Part shown: in pieces, positions 58,376-64,000 of the stretch
How positions within the stretch are numbered: position 1 is the first letter of the stretch
How the letters are laid out: the number at the start of each line of letters is the position of its first letter
Assembly (NCBI GenBank): GCA_964017235.1
Contig: OZ024928.1
Location: forward strand, 87,663,566-87,727,565
DNA from: Sabellastarte sp. h YS-2021
Lineage: Eukaryota; Annelida; Polychaeta; Sabellida; Sabellidae
DNA length: 64,000 bases
Direction: 5' to 3'
Position numbers and translations under genes: made by a program
The notes under the pieces: generated by a model
Seen by the model: only the letters and a program-made list of their open reading frames with translations
Databases searched by the model: none
Told to the model about the DNA's origin: nothing

Positions 58376-61300
58376 CTGAGAAAACAGAAAATAACACAGA
58401 GAAACCAGCCTTATATTAACATATGTACCAAGTTATATGATATGGAACAACTGAGTATGTTCATGGGAGAACAATGAGAAATCCGATATAATAACCTATC
58501 TATTCCTGTAACCAATCTACAGATCCACTGGTGATTGCTTGAGAGATGTAAAAAAATGTCAACTGAAATACTACTATTTTTGTAATAAAAGCCTGGCCCT
58601 GATGTATTTTCTAAACAGGGTTGTGTTTTTAAGTTTAAGTTCTCTCTCTATTAACACCTAACAAGCATAGATGACAAAAATAATTTTTTTGCAAAGGTAC
58701 TTTTACTTCATATTCTTAACAGTGAACAGATACAGAAAAAAATGCATATGGTTACATTAAACAAATATATTATACTTATTTATGTTCTATTTACATTTTG
58801 CCACATGTGTATTACATGTAAGATCCAAACTGAAACACTGTAAAATTTAAGAAGTTCTAATTTGTCTTTTCACAAATGAATACTCTTTGCTTTAACTTTT
58901 GACCCTGAAAAGAATGTCACTGAAAACTTTTGCTAAAAATGTTGAGAGAGTCATAATTAGAGCAGGGGCATTAATTACAGAAAGTTATGGTATGTCTTTT
59001 TCTCTTTAGAAAATAGCTGAATTTTTCATTTTAAAGTTATGAAATTCCAATGCAAATTATTTTAATAATCTTCCCAGAACAGTCTCATCAACACACACAA
59101 CATAAATTTTTTTTCGGGAGAAATAAATGTCTTGTCTCTGTAGAGCCCTTTTCCACTGAAATCACCAACTGTTATTTAGAATCCCTATTAAGTAATAGTA
59201 TCTTTCTAGTCCTTTGCATTTTGACTGAAATGGATTCTTCTGTCAAATCTTAAGTGTAAGCTTGGTTTATTTAATATATTACCTTTTTGTGGTCATTCTG
59301 CAGTAATATCAATACTTCTTCTACTTCAGATTCCGAAAAACCTTTGTCCTTTAATCGTGTCATTCCACAAAGAAAGTCAAGTACCTAGAAAAAAACTGAA
59401 TAGGTCAATTTTCACTGATGTTATTATTAATTATTCCCGCCATCCTCATTTTAAATACCTGTCAATTTAGCACTTAAATTTTATTACAGACTAAAATAAA
59501 CTTTAACTCATACATACTAACTTGGCTATGATTAAAAGTATAAACTAAGTACAAACTTTGTCTTGCATTTTCAATTGGCTACAGATTCATTATTAATTTC
59601 ATTACTAACACAACTGCCAAAACCAAAGTTTCCTAGATTTGAATTACTGCAAACATGCATTGAATTTTAACAGGGTACATAACAACACATCCAACTAATA
59701 TTAATCCACAAACAACCACTTTACACAGCTCTCCCTTTACAGATGTCTCCCTGTTGATTAGTTAGTGATATCCTACATCCCCAATTGGGTTGTCTATCTA
59801 TTGCAATCATGATTTATTTTCTAAGTCAAAATTGCTATGATACAAACTTTTGTGTGCTTTTTTTGTTTTGTTTTTTTGTTTTTCTTTCTTTTGACATGAA
59901 CGCATTTGACAAAAGAAGTAGTCAATTATATCTTCTGTATTGTAATAGAAAACACTGGGCTTTATACACCAGATGGAAAAGATTTTATACACAAATGTAT
60001 TTAACAGGATTGGGTTTTGACACGATGGCATCGAAAACTGGTTTAAACTGTCAACAACTGGATGAAACATATGCTATGTTTGTTGCTATGTTTGTACCAA
60101 GTGACTTGCATTCCTCTAACTGAAAGACAGAGGCTCAAGGATGACCATTTATCAACATCTTTGAGGTTCCTTAGCCTGCCACTGGGGATAGGACCCAATG
60201 ACAGAGGACTAGAGCTGTAATCATCAGTGATTTCTGTAGATCGACGCTCGCTTGTTAGATGCGAGTTGAACTCGAGTTGAACTCGAGTAAATGACACAAA
60301 TATAAATAAAATAATAATGTCCAAATATTGTCATCAAGGGATCCGCCATTAACGTATTTAATACCATTTTATTGCAAGGAAATATATTCTGTTGCCGACA
60401 GGTATGTATGAGCACATTATGGAACATCCACGTAAATAAGGAAATAAAAATAAAACGACCATTGCTCATTAAACTTTTTGTCTTTATGGTTAGATAAACT
60501 GTAAAAGTGCTGGTTTTATAACAAGACTTGTATATTATAAGTTATTTCTTAAAAACTCGAGTTTAAATTACGTAAATCGATGTCATCCCAAATATCGCCC
60601 ACCGAGTTACGACTCGAGTTTCGGTCAACTCGTTACAGCACTACAGAGGACAGCCATTTTAAGTGGTCATCCGAGCCACTATGTATCTGCCTGTACCTGG
60701 GTTTGAACCCACATCCTGTGCACTCCTAGGCGAGTGTGTTACCCGCTAGGCCACAGTGGCAGATGTAATATGACTAATACAACCTGTAATATGACTAATA
60801 CAATCAACGATTAAACTGCAATTCATATTTATGAAACTCATTTGTAATTGTATCCTGCATAAGTATTTACAAAAGTGAAAGTAGAACACTTTTAACATAT
60901 ATAATTGTTACTCCTTTCAATCTTCACAATAACACATACTAGTACATTTATGATGAAACCTGTTAGAATATAAACATTACCTGTTTTTCATCCCTCCCTA
61001 TCCTTTGTACAGCTTTCGAAACAATTGCCCTTTTAAAACCCATGTTTGTGATGCTATCTACAAATCTTTGGTCATCACGTGGCAACTGTCTAAAAAACCA
61101 AAGTTATGACTTTATAAGGATACATATTTTGCATTTTGTTTTCCATACCATGTAACAACATTCAAAATTTACACATTTACAAAAGTCCAAAGTAACCAAA
61201 ACTTTTCATATTGTCTATATATTTGTATGCACAGGCAATTATTTATACATTTTAATCAAGCCTTCATATGAAGTACTTAGTATTACAGTATTATTATACC

Positions 61301-64000
61301 AATTCTATATACACATTACTTCAATTAACAAAATCTAATTAACTAAACCTCAACTAATCAAGTTAACAATACAAAGTTTCTTACAATACAGATAACAAGT
61401 TTCATGTCTTGGGAGTTAATACGTGTAGTTGAAAGTTACCATTTCTATTGGTCACTTTTTCATTGACAAGGTATTGCATTTAAATTTATATCATACTTAG
61501 CTTTCCCTGCTTTAGATTAATCCATATATCAGTACAATAAATATACATGTATTACATTATTACATGACTGGATTTATACCTATATGGATCTGTAACTCCC
61601 GTAGACAGAACATTTTTCTGAGATGTTTCACTTTTGGCTACCTGAATAAAGCATCAAAATAATGTGAATAATGATAAATAAAAAAATATTTTCTTTCCAA
61701 AAACTACAATTTAATAATTAATTAAAATGAAATAATTTTCAAAAAACTGCAAAGAAAGACTAGAGGATCGCTTGCAAAACAAAGCAATTATTCTTTACAA
61801 CTTGGAAAGGCTAGTCTTCACAGACCCCCTGTGGGTCAAAAAATTTGGCAAAATTGCTCTATGTCGCACTGTTTTCGAGATAAAAGTATTTTTTGTGAAA
61901 AATTCGAGAATTGAAAATGGCGGCCATTTTGACAGTCAAAATTTTTTGGAAAATTGAGTGGATCAAAAATTACGTTGAAATCGCTCTATCTAGCATGGTT
62001 TTCAAGATACAAGTATTTTTGCGATTTTTGCGAAAAATTCGAAAATTCAAAATGGCCGCCATTATTGGCAAGTGAAATATTCGTTGAAACTTGTAAAGGA
62101 TAGTCTTCACAGATACCCTATGGGTCAAAAATTTTGCCAAATTCATGCACTCTGGCACGGTTTTCGAGATACAAGTATTTTTGTGTTTTGCGAATTTTTG
62201 GCAAGTGAAATATTCATTGAAACTTGTAAAGGATAGTCTTCACAGATACCCTGTGGGTCAAAAATTTTGCTGAAATCGCTCTTGCACGGTTTTTGAGATA
62301 AAAGCATTTTTGTGTTTTGCGGCAGAGGTATCAGCAGAGGTATCCTGCAGGGCAAAAAATTTGAAATATCAAAATGGAAAGGCTAGTCTTCACGGATACC
62401 CTGTGGGTCAAAAATTTTGCCAAATTCACGCACTCTGGCATGGTTTTCGAGATACAAGTATTTTTGTGTTTTGCGATTTTTGAGAAAAATTCGAAAATTC
62501 AAAATGGCCGCCATTCTTGGCAAGTGAAATATTCGTTGAAACTTGTAAAGGATAGTCTTCACAGATACCCTATGGGTCAAAAAATTTGCCAAATTCATGC
62601 ACTCTGGCACGGTTTTCGAGATACAAGTATTTTTGTGTTTTGCAAAAAATTCGAAAATTCAAAATGGCCGCCATTTTTGGCAAGTGAAATATTCATTGAA
62701 ACTTGTAAAGGATAGTCTTCACAGATACCCTGTGGGTCAAAAATTTTGCCGAAATCGCTCTTGCACGGTTTTTGAGATAAAAGCATTTTTGTGTTTTACG
62801 GCAGAGGTAGAGGTATCAGCAGAGGTATCCTGTGGGTCGAAAAATTTGAAAAATCAAAATGGAAAGGCTAGTCTTCACGGATACCCTGTGGGTCAAAAAA
62901 TTTTACCAAAATCCCACTAGTAAATTTTTTATTTTATGAAGAAAATGGTTCCACAAAGTACTCATATATCACTTTGTATTGTTCTATATGTGTACCTTAT
63001 GAATCTATATTTCCAATTTTGTGTTTGCATATTTTCTCAAAAATTCAAAAATTAAATATGACCCCATTTTTGGAGAGGAGAAATTTTTGGGAAAATTGGA
63101 GAAATTAGTTTGTTCAGATACCCTTTGGATCAAAAATTTCGACGAAATCGCTCTACCTCACACGGTTAAGGAGATACAAGCAGTTTTGTGTTTTACTTGT
63201 TAAGAAAATTGTTAATGCTTAATTAATCACCAATAACTCAGTCATTTCTTAACCTATCCCTGCCAAAATTTAATGTCGCCCAGATATTTATATAAGGAAG
63301 GTATTTCCTAAATTTCAGGTGGATAGATAAAATGCTTCGTAAGTTACCATCCGAACAAGGACGCCCTTCCAAAAAACATATTTTTGGTCATGTGACCTCT
63401 CTGATTGGTAAAAATGTCATCGCAGCATATTCAGAAAAATTTCCCAGGGCTACTGCATACACCTGCCAAATATGAAAAGAATCCGCCTTATGGATGCGAA
63501 GCTATGGCGAAAACAAAATGTGGATCTGGTGGAGTCGCTTCTCCCATATACAAACATATATCGTAACCTACATGTGGTACACTCCGAGAAGGAATTTTTT
63601 AAGTATTGGTCAGTTTTAATACATACAGATTATAGAAGCTTCTTAAAGAGTGATTTATCTACAAATAACACACAAATACATATAGTCTAATCTCATTTGC
63701 TGCACATTTAGTCTTTTTATACATTCCTTTTTCCTGTGTTGTTTTCTTCCTGTGCTGTGTTCAACTGGAAGTATTATTGTACATGTTTAAATGATTATTA
63801 TGCAAACTTAATGAATAAATAAACTTTAAAAAGACATTTTCCCACAAGTACAAAAAGAAATCTAGAATTTTGGGTGATGATTTGGGAACTTAAGTGATTA
63901 TAAAACTCTTACATAGAGACATACTTACAAAGTTATCACATGTTTTGACTGTTGTGGCAGTAGTTCTGGTTTTTAACACAGATGCGGAGGGTGAAGTAGT
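58247..64000 (-). CDS. UBAP1: UBAP1 homologue, C-terminal five exons (5' end outside window)
   Basis: UBAP1 is an ESCRT-I subunit that recognises ubiquitinated cargo for multivesicular-body sorting. Five minus-strand exons, 63929-64000 (cut by the edge), 61580-61641, 60981-61089, 59283-59384 and 58247-58375, join with GT-AG introns and agreeing phases to give 157 residues and a TGA stop. The last about 110 form tandem UBA-like repeats (SOUBA): DDQRFVDSITNMGFKRAIVS, LDFLCGMTRLKDKGFSESEV and FLALSKRFQEFGFDDGKVKE, ending TLDWLTTQ. The spacing and the NMG / KGF / FGF loops match the human UBAP1 C-terminus (FVNMGY, EKGFD, EMGFE forms from memory). Upstream residues are a Thr/Ser-rich linker. The N-terminal UMA domain that binds VPS37/MVB12-type partners must lie beyond 64000. 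It could also be UBAP1-like, but the three-repeat layout supports UBAP1. Confidence 0.88.
59283..59384 (-). CDS. UBAP1: UBAP1 exon: second UBA-like repeat
   Basis: VLDFLCGMTRLKDKGFSESE then VEEVLILLQNDHKK, exactly 34 codons, acceptor TTTTTTTCTAG and donor AAG/GTAATA. KGF replaces the MGF loop, as in the human protein's middle repeat. Confidence 0.9.
60119..60762 (-). mobile_element. tRNA-derived SINE interrupted by a hAT MITE, in a UBAP1 intron
   Basis: Minus strand: GTGGCCTAGCGGGTAACACA (A-box region), GGGTTCAAACCC (B box) and GGCTCGGATGACCAC. After the inserted element at 60210-60643 the SINE resumes: CAGTGGCAGGCTAAGGAACC, GATAAATGGTCATCCTTGAG, ending near CTTTCAG. It matches the 1.23-1.43 kb copy. 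Confidence 0.82.
60210..60643. mobile_element. hAT-type MITE, 434 bp, with 8-bp target duplication
   Basis: The left end TAGAGCTGTAA and the reverse complement of the right end (TAGTGCTGTAA) form short inverted termini differing at one position. CAGAGGAC directly flanks both sides, at 60202-60209 and 60644-60651, an exact 8-bp target-site duplication as made by hAT transposases. The interior repeats ACTCGAGTT words near both ends and has no transposase frame. It splits the SINE cleanly, so the ends are well defined. The intact duplication implies a recent insertion. Confidence 0.9.
60981..61089 (-). CDS. UBAP1: UBAP1 exon: first UBA-like repeat
   Basis: QLPRDDQRFVDSITNMGFKR then AIVSKAVQRIGRDEKQ, with NMGF as the UBA loop. 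Acceptor TTTTTTAG, donor CAG/GTAATG, phase 0 at the 3' end. Confidence 0.9.
61580..61641 (-). CDS. UBAP1: UBAP1 exon preceding SOUBA
   Basis: VAKSETSQKNVLSTGVTDPY plus two bases of an Arg codon, acceptor TTTATTCAG and donor AG/GTATAAAT. The split Arg codon is completed by the first base of the next exon. Confidence 0.82.
61760..63560 (+). mobile_element. Family B array-bearing element, copy 3, in a UBAP1 intron
   Basis: Units of about 130-165 bases with CCCTGTGGGTCAAAAATTTT, CACGGTTTTCGAGATACAAG, TATTTTTGTGTTTTGCGA and AAAATGGCCGCCATT. At 62.2-62.4 and 62.7-62.9 kb a variant carries GCAGAGGTATCAGCAGAGGT, so part of the array duplicated as a higher-order unit of about 490 bases. The 3' arm (63.2-63.5 kb: AATTAATCACCAATAACTCA, GGTCATGTGACCTC, GGGCTACTGCATACACCT) matches the 3' arm of copy 2. 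Left-edge ACTAGAGGATCGCTTGCAAA resembles 51194. Open frames here are shadows. Confidence 0.83.
63929..64000 (-). CDS. UBAP1: UBAP1 exon (linker), truncated by window edge
   Basis: Reads TTSPSASVLKTRTTATTVKT CDNF, then donor TTT/GTAAGTATG, phase 0. The Thr/Ser-rich sequence fits the disordered linker before the SOUBA region. The 5' boundary is not visible. Confidence 0.75.

Noticed and set aside
59785-60123. 112-aa open frame overlapping minus-strand frames in the UBAP1 intron
   Set aside because: It is low-complexity, runs into the SINE end, and has no relatives or splice signals.
1-64000. CRISPR array, riboswitch, bacterial operon or phage-like module
   Set aside because: Spliced genes, SINEs and MITEs show this is animal nuclear DNA. 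The direct repeats are contiguous arrays rather than spacer-separated short repeats.

Overview
The window is animal nuclear DNA: AT-rich, intron-rich and full of decayed repeats, with GT-AG introns and widely spaced short exons. Interspersed repeats such as GGTCAAGGTCAC runs, tRNA-derived SINEs and MITEs fit a lophotrochozoan, most likely a mollusc. The species is inference; no rRNA, tRNA or mitochondrial marker is present to fix it.

Three host genes can be supported. (1) 15412-15968, minus strand: the first coding exon of a rhodopsin-class GPCR, covering the extracellular N-terminus through TM3 and ending inside the (D/E)RY arginine codon. Later exons were not found in the 15.4 kb to the window edge. 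(2) 34621-45934, plus strand: a complete stomatin-like protein 2 gene (STOML2, mitochondrial SPFH protein) with nine coding exons, all phases agreeing, giving 362 residues. The 12-codon first exon is inferred. (3) 58247-64000, minus strand: the last five coding exons of a UBAP1 homologue (ESCRT-I subunit), with tandem UBA-like (SOUBA) repeats at the C-terminus. Its 5' part lies beyond the right edge. STOML2 and UBAP1 face each other across about 12 kb. Both human orthologues map to 9p13.3, so this may be retained ancient linkage.

The rest is mobile and repetitive. There are two non-LTR retrotransposon 3' ends (about 9.35-9.79 kb, and 28.04-29.18 kb with a visible C-terminal zinc knuckle). There are several inverted-repeat DNA elements (2.8-3.2, 7.24-7.38, 13.2-13.7, 19.4-20.1 and 47.4-47.6 kb). 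A hAT-type MITE with an exact 8-bp target duplication sits inside a tRNA-derived SINE (60.1-60.8 kb). A 0.7-kb recent tandem duplication lies at 29.55-31.0 kb.

Two families of array-bearing elements dominate. Family A (6.06-7.24 and 54.23-55.76 kb) has monomers of about 146 bp, each with a TGACCTTGA half-site. Family B (38.9-39.5, 51.2-53.2 and 61.76-63.56 kb) has monomers of about 150-165 bp built around AAAATGGCCGCCAT. Two of the three family B arrays lie in introns of STOML2 and UBAP1. I saw no CRISPR array, bacterial-type operon or recognisable virus-derived element, and no convincing new multi-gene system. The best leads are the array-bearing elements, the linkage, and the unidentified coding remnant at 33.3-33.8 kb.
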